In this document: positions 17,438 through 25,795 of the stretch, in pieces
Position numbering within the stretch: the stretch's first letter is position 1
How the letters are laid out: every line of letters begins with the position of its first letter
Source: Marinomonas maritima
GTDB taxonomy: Bacteria; Pseudomonadota; Gammaproteobacteria; Pseudomonadales; Marinomonadaceae
Direction: 5' to 3'
Assembly (NCBI RefSeq): GCF_024435075.2
Contig: NZ_JAMZEG020000002.1
Coordinates: 883,501 to 947,500 of the forward strand
DNA: 64,000 bases
Position numbers and translations under genes: made by a program
The notes under the pieces: generated by a model
Told to the model about the DNA's origin: nothing
Seen by the model: the letters and a program-made list of their open reading frames with translations, nothing else
The model's database searches: none

Positions 17438-18382
17438 CTATAAAGCACTATTGCAAAGTCGCGTTTCAATAGCAGAATACAAATCTGCTCGCGCAATATC
17501 AATCCCATACTCAATCGCACCGATCATAGCGGCTAAATCAGAACAACCATGACCTTTTACCAAATTGCCACGCACACCGACTAAACAAGCGCCATGCCTG
17601 CGTTCAGTTTGGTAAAAAGTCTCAAATAAGGACAATGTCCCGTCTAAACCTTTAAGCTTACCCATTAAAAAAGACAGTAGCCCTTCTGATGCTTTTAACA
17701 CCGCGTTACCTACCATTCCGTCACATACAATGACGTTTTTTTCACCTTCAAAAAGCTCTGTGCCTTCAGCATAACCAAGATAAGGAGGCCACGCTCTGTC
17801 AGATAAAAGGCGATCTGTTTCTCGAATAACCACACTGCCCTTGGAGCTTTCAACACCTACGTTCAATAAGCCTACTTTTGGCACTTCATCACTCAAAGCT
17901 TCAACATACGCCGCACCTAATTCAGCAAAACCGACCAACATCGAAGGCGGACAATGAACATTTGCACCTAAATCAACCAAACATCGCAATGGGTTAGAGT
18001 AAAGCTCTCTAATCAATGCTGGGTAAAGTTTAGGTCTTAACACACCCAATATATGTCGTGCCAATGCAACCATAGCACCTGTATTCCCTAAGGTTACAAC
18101 AACATCTGACGATTTCTGAGCCAATGCATTCAGCGACTGATAAAGCGTACTATTACGACGACGAAATAAAGACAAAACGATCTCTTCGTCTCCATCTATC
18201 ACATCAGAGCAAACAATCAGAGATAAGCGTTCATGAGGCGCAGGAAGGTCCAAATTGGAGTGAGGGGAATAATAAATAGTGATGACGACATCTTGATGGC
18301 GAGAGAGAATATTCACTGCGCCGTCAAATGCAATGCGGGGACCTAAGTCCCCGCCCATAGCGTCTAAAGCTACCCTAATCAT
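17438..18382 (-). CDS. plsX: Phosphate acyltransferase PlsX
   Basis: Peripheral membrane enzyme that makes acyl-phosphate from acyl-ACP, the acyl donor for PlsY in phospholipid synthesis. Signatures are VALDAMGGDLGP at the N-terminus, VTLGNTGAMVALA, and VCDGMVGNAVLKASEG in the C-terminal half. The 314-residue length is slightly under the usual 330-350. It lies 11 bases after rpmF and 12 before fabD, within the conserved yceD-rpmF-plsX-fab unit. Confidence 0.96.
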   Translation of the reverse strand: MIRVALDAMGGDLGPRIAFDGAVNILSRHQDVVITIYYSPHSNLDLPAPHERLSLIVCSDVIDGDEEIVLSLFRRRNSTLYQSLNALAQKSSDVVVTLGNTGAMVALARHILGVLRPKLYPALIRELYSNPLRCLVDLGANVHCPPSMLVGFAELGAAYVEALSDEVPKVGLLNVGVESSKGSVVIRETDRLLSDRAWPPYLGYAEGTELFEGEKNVIVCDGMVGNAVLKASEGLLSFLMGKLKGLDGTLSLFETFYQTERRHGACLVGVRGNLVKGHGCSDLAAMIGAIEYGIDIARADLYSAIETRLCNSAL

Positions 18383-18393
18383 GGGTATCTTAG

Positions 18394-18573
18394 TTACTCA
18401 CCTTTAGGGGTGATAACTTGACGGCCACGATAAAAACCATCTGCAGAAATGTGGTGACGACGGTGAAGTTCACCAGTAGTCTTTTCTACAGAAAGAGTTG
18501 CGCTTGTCAAAGCATCGTGTGAACGACGCTGACCGCGGCGTGAACGAGTAACTTTACTTTTTTGTACTGCCAT
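18394..18573 (-). CDS. rpmF: 50S ribosomal protein L32
   Basis: A 59-residue basic ribosomal protein. It begins MAVQKSKVTRSRRGQRRSHD and continues through the typical HRRHHISADGFYRGRQV. The C-terminal half carries no CxxC zinc motif, so this is the cysteine-free form. It has a good ribosome-binding site (GGAG) before its ATG and lies between yceD and plsX. Confidence 0.97.
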   Translation of the reverse strand: MAVQKSKVTRSRRGQRRSHDALTSATLSVEKTTGELHRRHHISADGFYRGRQVITPKGE

Positions 18574-18591
18574 TTTTTGGAGCTCCTAACT

Positions 18592-19113
18592 TTACTTGGC
18601 CTTTAATTGGGCCAATATACTAAATGGATTCGGTTTTTCGCCATCCGGTGCGTCATCGGTAGACGAGGCATACTTTACAGCTGTTGGGTTGCAACCACTT
18701 TCTTCGTGATAAGCGACAATTGGTAAGGCAAGTATAATTTCTTGCTCTACCATATCTGCTAGAATTACGTCACCGTCGGTCATGACAACAGGATCGTAAT
18801 CCTTCGGTAAATTTTTCGCATGATCTTCGTCATAAACAAAGCCTAAGGATAAATCTAACGCCAGATCATGAGTAACTGCTTCCATACAGCGTTGACAAAC
18901 AACTTGTACTTGAGCGGTTAATGATCCAGTAGCAATGTAGCGCCTATCCTCATCAACTCTAAAGTCTAGATGAATAAAAGCATTACCCTCATTAGAAGCT
19001 AAGATAGTACAAAGCTCCTTAAATTCATTAAGGGGCACGTACCCTTCAAACGCCAACTCATAGTTAGCGTATTTACGAGGGTCAAAATGTTTAGGTAATG
19101 TATCATTCAACAT
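18592..19113 (-). CDS. yceD: YceD (DUF177), 23S rRNA accumulation protein
   Basis: Conserved protein required for normal 23S rRNA accumulation in bacteria and plastids; mechanism unresolved. The metal-ligand-like pair CxxC appears in VCQRCMEAV, followed by the acidic LGFVYDEDHA and the C-terminal NPFSILAQL. The ATG used gives 173 residues, the same length as E. coli YceD, starting MLNDTLPKHFDP. An alternative TTG seven codons upstream would lie inside a near-consensus promoter and is less likely. The chosen ATG has no ribosome-binding site. It is the first gene before rpmF and divergent from yceF. Confidence 0.92.
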   Translation of the reverse strand: MLNDTLPKHFDPRKYANYELAFEGYVPLNEFKELCTILASNEGNAFIHLDFRVDEDRRYIATGSLTAQVQVVCQRCMEAVTHDLALDLSLGFVYDEDHAKNLPKDYDPVVMTDGDVILADMVEQEIILALPIVAYHEESGCNPTAVKYASSTDDAPDGEKPNPFSILAQLKAK

Positions 19114-19121
19114 GGCGGGGA

Positions 19122-19150
19122 ATAGTATTGCCAAGGGCCCTTTTTGTCAA
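19122..19150 (-). promoter_or_regulatory. Strong sigma-70 promoter of the yceD-rpmF-plsX unit
   Basis: TTGACA (19145-19150) and TACTAT (19122-19127) on the minus strand are separated by exactly 17 bases. The spacer contains the perfect 10-bp palindrome AAGGGCCCTT. Only eight bases separate the -10 element from the yceD ATG, so transcription should begin at or within about three bases of the start codon. Confidence 0.75.
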
Positions 19151-19250
19151 AGTCTAAGTGCCGTTAAAATACATTTTTTCATTTTTTTAAGCCATTCCAA
19201 GTAAAAAAACGTAAAATCAGCTCTTATTCCAGTAAAGCGGTCAAAATAGA

Positions 19251-19853
19251 ATGCAAAAAAAACTTATTTTAGGTTCCTCTTCTCCCTATCGAAAAGGGCT
19301 GCTAGAACGCCTAAATATCCCATTTGAATGCCACTCCCCGAATATTGATGAAAGCCCTTTGGATAAGGAGCTAGCGGCTTCCTTGGTACAGCGCCTAACC
19401 ATTGCGAAAGCGTTTGCCGTCCACAATGAACGCCAGCAAAAAAACATACCATCGGACTGTCTCATTATTTCATCTGATCAAGTCGCCGTATTGAATGAGG
19501 ACATATTGGGTAAACCGCTTTCAGTAGACAATGCAATCAAACAACTTTCAGACTTTAGTGGCAAGAAGGTGAGTTTTTTAACAGGACTCTGCGTTTTAAA
19601 TGAGAAAAGTCAAACCTATCAATACACATTGAACGAATATCATGTGTATTTTAGACACTTAACTTTAGAAGAAATTAGTCGCTATGTGGCGATAGAGCAG
19701 CCTCTAGATTGTGCGGGCAGTTTTAAATGTGAAGGGCTAGGGGTTTGTCTTTTCAATAAAATGGAAGGAGATGACCCGAGCAGCTTGATTGGGCTACCTC
19801 TCATTTCCCTTTGCCACCTTCTTAAAAAAGAAGGTGTGAACCCAATTGGCTAA
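19251..19853 (+). CDS. yceF: Maf-family nucleoside triphosphate pyrophosphatase (YceF type)
   Basis: House-cleaning pyrophosphatase; the YceF branch acts on 7-methyl-GTP. The 200 residues open with the Maf signature LILGSSSPYRKGLLERLN, followed by the catalytic acidic residue in IISSDQVAVL and the conserved GKP and SFLTGLCV segments. It is divergent from yceD, the same gene neighbourhood as in E. coli, which favours YceF over the YhdE branch. Confidence 0.92.
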   Translation: MQKKLILGSSSPYRKGLLERLNIPFECHSPNIDESPLDKELAASLVQRLTIAKAFAVHNERQQKNIPSDCLIISSDQVAVLNEDILGKPLSVDNAIKQLSDFSGKKVSFLTGLCVLNEKSQTYQYTLNEYHVYFRHLTLEEISRYVAIEQPLDCAGSFKCEGLGVCLFNKMEGDDPSSLIGLPLISLCHLLKKEGVNPIG

Positions 19854-20785
19854 TAGCCCTTTGGGAAGGAATAGTAACTTGAAGAAGGCGACTCAAGACC
19901 ATCGATCGCCTTTAGAGTCACCTCATAACCAAATTTAATCAATTCTTTGGCTCGCCAAAACTCATAAAAACCCGATATATCCTTTGGGATTGAAATCAGC
20001 AAATCTGGCGGGTAGCCAGCCAATTTATATTGAGTTAGCGACTCTTGCATCGTTTCAAACATCATATTGACAGTCTGTAAGCGACCCCAACTTTCCGGTG
20101 AATATTTAGGCCTTTCTTTGTCATCAGGATCATCCTGCCCTTTACTGAAAAAACCTTTTGCGCTATGCCACCAAGCAGGACCCTCTTCATCGACTTCCAG
20201 AGCCTCAGAAGCCTCTTTTAACAACCCCTCAGCAGGACCATTAAGATCAACCGCAATAATATAGTCAGCCCCAGCTGATACTGATGGAATGATAGGCAAA
20301 GGATTCAAGACCCCACCATCAACATATATACGGCCGTTAAGTGAAACAGGAGATAAAATAGAAGGAATCGCTGACGACGCTCGCATAGCACTGATTAAAT
20401 CACCACGCTGAAACCAAAATTCCTTTTGGTTCAATAATTCGACGGCAACAGAGGTGTAAGTAATAGGCAAAGATTCAATAGAAGGTTCACCTATTATCTT
20501 TTGAACCTTCTCAAAAAAACGATCTCCTTTAATATACCCTCCATTTAACAAAGACATATCAAGTAACCTAATAACATCAACTCGATCCAATGACTCTGCC
20601 CACTCACGGTATTCCGCTAGTTTTCCCGCAGCGAAAACACCACCAACGATAGCACCAATAGAGCAACCTGAAATACTGATAATGTCGTAACCACGCTCTT
20701 CAATTGCCTGTATCACGCCAATATGTGCGTTACCACGCGCAGCACCGCTCCCTAAGACAAGAGCCACTGTTTTTTTCGTATTCAC
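19850..20785 (-). CDS. Patatin-like phospholipase (RssA-like)
   Basis: Serine acyl hydrolase of the patatin family, about 311 residues. The oxyanion loop GSGAARGNAHIG is at residues 12-23, nucleophile Ser42 in GCSIG, and the catalytic aspartate Asp156 in YVDGGVLNPLP. No signal peptide is visible, so it is probably cytosolic like E. coli RssA. The start is GTG, nine bases after the DUF4892 gene stop. It is the last gene of a long leftward run. Its stop overlaps the yceF stop by four bases on the opposite strand. Confidence 0.88.
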   Translation of the reverse strand: MNTKKTVALVLGSGAARGNAHIGVIQAIEERGYDIISISGCSIGAIVGGVFAAGKLAEYREWAESLDRVDVIRLLDMSLLNGGYIKGDRFFEKVQKIIGEPSIESLPITYTSVAVELLNQKEFWFQRGDLISAMRASSAIPSILSPVSLNGRIYVDGGVLNPLPIIPSVSAGADYIIAVDLNGPAEGLLKEASEALEVDEEGPAWWHSAKGFFSKGQDDPDDKERPKYSPESWGRLQTVNMMFETMQESLTQYKLAGYPPDLLISIPKDISGFYEFWRAKELIKFGYEVTLKAIDGLESPSSSYYSFPKGY

Positions 20786-20794
20786 TAATCCCGC

Positions 20795-21589
20795 CTATGG
20801 ACGCACATAAACAAAAGAAATTCGATTAACCCCAAGCGACTCACGCCCAAGATCAGCCAAATTAATAAAGCGCACTTTGGTTTCCAGCTGACCACCCAAA
20901 CCAGCCCTTGCAATCTGAATTAGCTGATCGCCAGCCTCAATCGCACTTATAGTGCCTTTTTTCTCGCTAGTAACGAAACCAACGACACTTTGCCCTGCCG
21001 GTAAATCGCTGACAAAACGACGAATTCTTGGAATGTCCTGCACATCCATTTGCGCAACGATATTGAATTCAGTATCTTGTGCATTGGTGGATTTAACTTC
21101 ATCCAAGCGAACCATCACATCGCCAGCCCCCCGACGATTAACATACAGAACTTGATAGACATCTTGCTTATTTTTAACCACAAGCAAAAATTGATTCTGA
21201 TCCGCACCATTTAGAAGATAGTCACCGAAAAAATTATTAGCCCAAGCATTACTACTACCACAACTTCTACTCTCACACTCAAACAAAACGCTTCGACCAT
21301 CAGACAGCATCTGCGCGCGATAATGCGTGTAAACATCAGGTAAAAGGGCATTCCGATTGATTTTATAGAGCGACGTAAAATAATCACCGTTCAACCTAAC
21401 CACTGATTCAGGCTCCCAACCACTACCAGAACGACTAATCTTACTTAAAGGAATTTCAATCAACTGACCAGACTGAGAATTACTCTTAACTAACTGCGCA
21501 TCACGATAAGGCTCAATCCCTAAGATTCCAGCAAAAGAAAAACCACTAAAAAAAACTAACAGGCATAACATGTCACGAAATTTAACCAT
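20795..21589 (-). CDS. Secreted DUF4892-domain protein
   Basis: A 264-residue exported protein of unknown function. It has a signal peptide (hydrophobic residues about 8-19, likely cleavage after SFA). The mature part contains the DUF4892 landmarks known from Pseudomonas proteins, CESRSCGSSNAWANNFFG and NQFLLVVKN, with two cysteines that could form a disulfide. The C-terminal third (QSVVGFVTSEKKG through KVRFINLADLG) resembles an OmpA-like fold in outline. It lies between the hydrolase and patatin genes. Confidence 0.75.
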   Translation of the reverse strand: MVKFRDMLCLLVFFSGFSFAGILGIEPYRDAQLVKSNSQSGQLIEIPLSKISRSGSGWEPESVVRLNGDYFTSLYKINRNALLPDVYTHYRAQMLSDGRSVLFECESRSCGSSNAWANNFFGDYLLNGADQNQFLLVVKNKQDVYQVLYVNRRGAGDVMVRLDEVKSTNAQDTEFNIVAQMDVQDIPRIRRFVSDLPAGQSVVGFVTSEKKGTISAIEAGDQLIQIARAGLGGQLETKVRFINLADLGRESLGVNRISFVYVRP

Positions 21590-21631
21590 ACAACCTTCCT
21601 ATCACCCCAACTAGGGATGGATTAATCCGCA

Positions 21632-22495
21632 TTAATTTTGATCAATAAACCGCTGAATTTCCGTCGCAACGACAAAACAACTTTCAGGCTCAAGATGAAA
21701 GTGATGATTACCTTCAAGCCACTTTAATTTCACCCACGGAAATTGAGCTGCACGTTTTTCAACTAGCTGATGGTCATCTTTGTAAATACCATCCTTAGCC
21801 ACCAAAACTAAGGTCGGACATTTAATTTGTTGTATAAAAGCACCAACACCCTCTTCATCCATACGATATGGTGATGGGAAAGTTAATTTTCCATCATGGC
21901 ACCATCGCCAAATACCACTAGAATCTTCCTTCGCACCTCGGTCAACAAGAAGCTCCGACGCTGACTTTGACAGCGCTGTAAAGCCAGCCATTCTAGCAAG
22001 CACCATGGCCTCTTTTGATGGATAGTTAGTGCTTCTATCCAAGCAATATTTAGACATTTTATTAATAGCCCGCTGAAGGGTAACCACACGCTCTGCTGGT
22101 TTAGCACTCAAAGGCCCCATATTGTCCAACACGATCAAACCTCGAACCTTGTCAGGCGCAATAGCAGCCACCAACATAGCGACAGCGCCACCCATACTAT
22201 GACCAATCAACCAAACACTTTGCTTTGACTGATTTAAAATTGATACCACATCTAAAACATAATCCCATAAATGATAAAAGCTACCAGCCGAACGATGCTG
22301 AGATGCTCCATGACCAGCTAGATCAAGAGCAACATGTGAGAAATTAGATAAATGAGGCGATAAATTAGTGAAGCTGGCAGCGTTATCAAGCCAACCATGC
22401 AAAGAAAGTACTTTCAATGCCGATGTTTTTTTAGGCAACCATTGCAACCCAGCTATTTCGGTATGCGCAAGTTTGTAAACAATGTCATTTCCCAT
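21632..22495 (-). CDS. Alpha/beta hydrolase
   Basis: Soluble alpha/beta-fold hydrolase of 287 residues. It has the oxyanion HGWLDNAASF at residues 33-42, nucleophile Ser100 in GHSMGGAVA, and a terminal histidine region in EGNHHFHLEP. The overall pattern is closest to the serine-hydrolase/epoxide hydrolase-like group, and the substrate is unknown. It follows sixA by 42 bases in a probable operon with gpsA. Confidence 0.85.
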   Translation of the reverse strand: MGNDIVYKLAHTEIAGLQWLPKKTSALKVLSLHGWLDNAASFTNLSPHLSNFSHVALDLAGHGASQHRSAGSFYHLWDYVLDVVSILNQSKQSVWLIGHSMGGAVAMLVAAIAPDKVRGLIVLDNMGPLSAKPAERVVTLQRAINKMSKYCLDRSTNYPSKEAMVLARMAGFTALSKSASELLVDRGAKEDSSGIWRWCHDGKLTFPSPYRMDEEGVGAFIQQIKCPTLVLVAKDGIYKDDHQLVEKRAAQFPWVKLKWLEGNHHFHLEPESCFVVATEIQRFIDQN

Positions 22496-22537
22496 ATAGA
22501 TACGTCTTAACCAATATAATAAATTTTACCTAACGGC

Positions 22538-23017
22538 TTATGATGGCGAAATACACCAACGAAACTGACAACAAGCACCAGCAAAAAAATCACCCTCTAC
22601 CGAGGCCAATGTCGCTGTTGTCATAGCAAAATTCATAGGCAAAGGCTCATCAACCAAAAAATCAACAAACTGATGAGCAAAAGGCTGATGAGTAACAAGC
22701 AAAATAGACTCGTATGGCTGTTCATCCAGCCAAGCCGAAACTTCCATTTCTTTTCCATAAGGCGTAATCAATGGACAGCTTTGAATATCAACTGATAACT
22801 CAAGATCGGCTAAAAAGATTTTAGCTGTTTGCTGAGCTCGTACATAAGGACTTACAAACACAGCATCAAAAACCTCCGTTTTAGAAGCAAACGCTCGAGC
22901 GGTGGTTTTCACCTCTGCCACCCCCAACGTCGTTAACTCACGAAGCTCATCTTGATTAGAGCCATAGGGCTCAGCATTACCATGACGTAATACAAAAAGG
23001 CGCTTAAGCTTCTTCAT
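22538..23017 (-). CDS. sixA: Phosphohistidine phosphatase SixA
   Basis: Histidine phosphatase of the phosphoglycerate mutase-like branch that dephosphorylates phosphohistidine in HPt domains. It has 159 residues. The phosphate-accepting His12 lies in VLRHGNAEP at residues 9-17, a second arginine in VSPYVRAQQTA, and a second histidine in LLVTHQPF. Its start overlaps the end of the DUF4389 gene by 14 bases. Confidence 0.9.
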   Translation of the reverse strand: MKKLKRLFVLRHGNAEPYGSNQDELRELTTLGVAEVKTTARAFASKTEVFDAVFVSPYVRAQQTAKIFLADLELSVDIQSCPLITPYGKEMEVSAWLDEQPYESILLVTHQPFAHQFVDFLVDEPLPMNFAMTTATLASVEGDFFAGACCQFRWCISPS

Positions 23018-23288
23018 CCGAGCTCACCTGAGGCCACGGTTGAAAAGGAAAGGGCTTTTCTTCTGTTTCAAAAGATAAAAACGAAAAAATTTGCTTAATA
23101 AAAGAAGTTACACTTCTCAGCCAAGAAGACAGCATAACGGGCTCGTGCTTTGATCCCAATTTAACAAGGCTTACCAACACAAGCAAAATACCAAACACAG
23201 TCACGGCAATATTCAACACCACCCAATACAACAACATAAAAATCACACGAAACCAAAAACCTTGATCAGCATAACCTGGTTTAGACAT
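23004..23288 (-). CDS. DUF4389 small membrane protein
   Basis: A 94-residue protein with one or two hydrophobic segments (about residues 9-45: FWFRVIFMLLYWVVLNIAV and onward) and a soluble C-terminus rich in acidic residues. It matches the DUF4389 type, which commonly sits next to gpsA in Pseudomonas-like genomes. The ATG giving MSKPGYADQGFW is preferred because GAGGAG precedes it; upstream codons in the frame are an extension into gpsA. It overlaps gpsA by 8 bases and sixA by 14. Function is unknown. Confidence 0.8.
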   Translation of the reverse strand: MSKPGYADQGFWFRVIFMLLYWVVLNIAVTVFGILLVLVSLVKLGSKHEPVMLSSWLRSVTSFIKQIFSFLSFETEEKPFPFQPWPQVSSDEEA

Positions 23289-24309
23289 TGCTATTCTCCT
23301 CATTCGTCGCAAATTCGACATCCCATTTTTGCTCACCTGTCATCATTGAACCGATCAACGACTCCAGTTTTGCATTGTCAAACAATAACTTGGACAAGCC
23401 TTTAGCCAACGGCATATATAAGCCGTGTTTCTGAGCTTCATCCACTACCATTTTCAATGTATTAACGCCTTCGGCGACTTCGCCAATACCACCCACAGCT
23501 TCGTTCAAGTCCTGGCCAGAACCAATAGCAAAACCAACTCGATAATTACGGCTCAAAGGAGACGTACACGTTGCAATCAAATCCCCCATCCCCGCCAACC
23601 CAAGAAATGTCATCGGATTTGCCCCAAAGTGAACGGCAAAACGACTCATCTCGGCCAAGCTGCGCGTCATAATCATGGACATGGTGTTCTCACCAACATT
23701 AAGCGCTTTCGCAAGACCGCACACAATAGCGTAAATATTCTTTAAAGCCCCTGCTAACTCAACCCCCTTACTGTCCTGACTTTCATAAACACGAAAGGTT
23801 GGCGATTTCAGCAACTCTATTACCCGTTGGCGAACTTGATCATCCGAGCTTGCAACGACCGATCCAGTCATTTGCCCAGCCGCAATTTCTTTGGCTAAAT
23901 TGGGGCCACTCAACACACCAATTCTTTGTGTGATAGGGTTTCGACGCAAAACGTCACTCATAAGTTCAAATCGATTTGGATTAAAACCCTTTGTCGTACT
24001 GATTAATATTTTATCGGCCGTTAACAAAGGCTCAATACGCTGTACAACTTGTTCAAAGGACTTCGAAGGAATAGAGACAAAAACGGTATCGCTGTCACGT
24101 ATCGCTTGCTCTAGATTACTGGTCGCCAATAACTCACGATGTAAAGGAGCATTTGGCAAGTAACGACTGTTCAGCCCTGTCAAATTGATCTCTTCAACCT
24201 GCTCCTCGTTACGCATCCACTGGCTAACCTGATGCCCATTTTTGGCCATGATATTCGCCAATGCTGTACCAAAACTACCACCACCTAGTACACATACAGA
24301 ATGCTTCAT
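23281..24309 (-). CDS. gpsA: Glycerol-3-phosphate dehydrogenase [NAD(P)+]
   Basis: Makes sn-glycerol-3-phosphate from dihydroxyacetone phosphate for phospholipid synthesis. The 342-residue protein has the dinucleotide-binding GGGSFGTALAN at the N-terminus, SGPNLAKEIAAG, the catalytic lysine in GALKNIYAI, and GLAGMGDLIATCTS. It shares a leftward run with selO upstream and the DUF4389-sixA-hydrolase genes downstream. Confidence 0.97.
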   Translation of the reverse strand: MKHSVCVLGGGSFGTALANIMAKNGHQVSQWMRNEEQVEEINLTGLNSRYLPNAPLHRELLATSNLEQAIRDSDTVFVSIPSKSFEQVVQRIEPLLTADKILISTTKGFNPNRFELMSDVLRRNPITQRIGVLSGPNLAKEIAAGQMTGSVVASSDDQVRQRVIELLKSPTFRVYESQDSKGVELAGALKNIYAIVCGLAKALNVGENTMSMIMTRSLAEMSRFAVHFGANPMTFLGLAGMGDLIATCTSPLSRNYRVGFAIGSGQDLNEAVGGIGEVAEGVNTLKMVVDEAQKHGLYMPLAKGLSKLLFDNAKLESLIGSMMTGEQKWDVEFATNEENSNV

Positions 24310-24346
24310 ATTGACTACTTCTCTTTGTAAATGCCGCCTAAAAACA

Positions 24347-25768
24347 TTAAGACGAACAACTAACTTCTAACGATCTACCCCATTCAGGGGCTCTTTGAGC
24401 AAGAAACTCTGATTCTGGGTGCTCATCAAAAGGCTGATTAAGTACATTTAACAGCCGTCGAAACGGTAAATAATCGCCTCGTTTAGCAGCTAGAATTGCA
24501 TCATGGGCTAAATAGTTTCTTAGAATAAACTTGGGGTTTACTTGTAACATAGAAGCACCTACCAGAGACCATTCTAGCCCTTCATTCAATCGTGCTGTTT
24601 TATAACGTTCAAGCCACTTAGACAAACGGTCACGGTCGACCACTTCATCAAGCAGCAGAGTAAAGTCGGTATCATTAATATGACTTAATAAGCGGAAAAA
24701 TACAGTGTAATCCATTTTTTCTGCAGCTAGAATCGTGAATAACAATGGCAATAAATCATGCACATGCTGGGCATCACTCAACCCCATCTTTTTCATCATC
24801 AGGTGATCATAATGAGACTGCAGCTCTGGCTCATAACATTGTAAAATGGCAATCAATTGATTTTTTTCTAAATGCTTTGAAAAACACCGCATTAAACAAT
24901 TGAGATTCCACAATCCCACTCCAGGCTGCCGTGAGAAAGCGTATCGCCCTTCGTGATCAGAATGATTGCATACCCAATCTGGCTCATAGTCTTCCATAAA
25001 GCCATACGGACCATAATCTATCGTTTCACCGGTAAATGAAAAGTTATCTGTGTTCATAACACCATGCTGAAAACCAATAGACTGCCATTTCGCGATCATA
25101 CGAGCAGTACGCTTCACTACTTCTATCAACATATTTTCTAGTGGCGAGTCTGTTGTTAAACATTGTGGGTAATAGTGCTGTAGACAATAATTGATGAGTT
25201 GATCTAGCTCTGCTTGTTTGCCCTGATAAAAAAAGTATTCAAAATGGCCAAAACGAATATGGCCCTGCGCCACACGAAGCAACATAGCGCCCGCCTCAGG
25301 CGTTTCTCGATAAACAGCCTGTTTGCTATCATAAAGCGCTAGAGCACGTGAGGATGGCACCGACAGAGCCGCCATCGACTCACTGGCTAAATATTCGCGA
25401 ATGCAAGATCGCAGTACAGCACGCCCATCACCACGGCGAGAGTAAGGCGTTGGGCCAGCGCCTTTCATATGTAAATCATACAAAAAGCCATCCTGCCCTT
25501 TCACCTCACCTAAGAGCACACCGCGACCATCACCAAGCTGAGGAGAAAAACCACCAAATTGGTGACCAGCGTAGACCATACTCACGCTAGTCGGTGATTT
25601 TTCTTCACCGCTTAATATGAGCTTGGTTGCAGGGGATTTAATATCAATAGATAGAAAGGTAGCGAGAGATTGGTTAAATTCAACCAATCTCTGCTCAAGA
25701 AGTGGCTGGATAAGCGTTTTTGAGGAAAACGCCTCACCCAGACTTGCAAAATGGTGTTCTAAATTCAT
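24347..25768 (-). CDS. selO: Protein adenylyltransferase SelO (YdiU)
   Basis: SelO-family pseudokinase that transfers AMP from ATP to target proteins in redox control. The 473 residues show GHQFGGFSPQLGDGRG, GEVKGQDGFLYDLHMKGAG, the nucleotide/metal-binding GVMNTDNFSFTGETIDYGPYG, and the C-terminal NPKFILRNYLA. The protein ends in the conserved SCSS tail, with an ordinary cysteine where eukaryotic members use selenocysteine. It lies 37 bases before gpsA. Confidence 0.94.
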   Translation of the reverse strand: MNLEHHFASLGEAFSSKTLIQPLLEQRLVEFNQSLATFLSIDIKSPATKLILSGEEKSPTSVSMVYAGHQFGGFSPQLGDGRGVLLGEVKGQDGFLYDLHMKGAGPTPYSRRGDGRAVLRSCIREYLASESMAALSVPSSRALALYDSKQAVYRETPEAGAMLLRVAQGHIRFGHFEYFFYQGKQAELDQLINYCLQHYYPQCLTTDSPLENMLIEVVKRTARMIAKWQSIGFQHGVMNTDNFSFTGETIDYGPYGFMEDYEPDWVCNHSDHEGRYAFSRQPGVGLWNLNCLMRCFSKHLEKNQLIAILQCYEPELQSHYDHLMMKKMGLSDAQHVHDLLPLLFTILAAEKMDYTVFFRLLSHINDTDFTLLLDEVVDRDRLSKWLERYKTARLNEGLEWSLVGASMLQVNPKFILRNYLAHDAILAAKRGDYLPFRRLLNVLNQPFDEHPESEFLAQRAPEWGRSLEVSCSS

Positions 25769-25795
25769 CTTGTCTCACTAAAAAGTAAGCGATGT

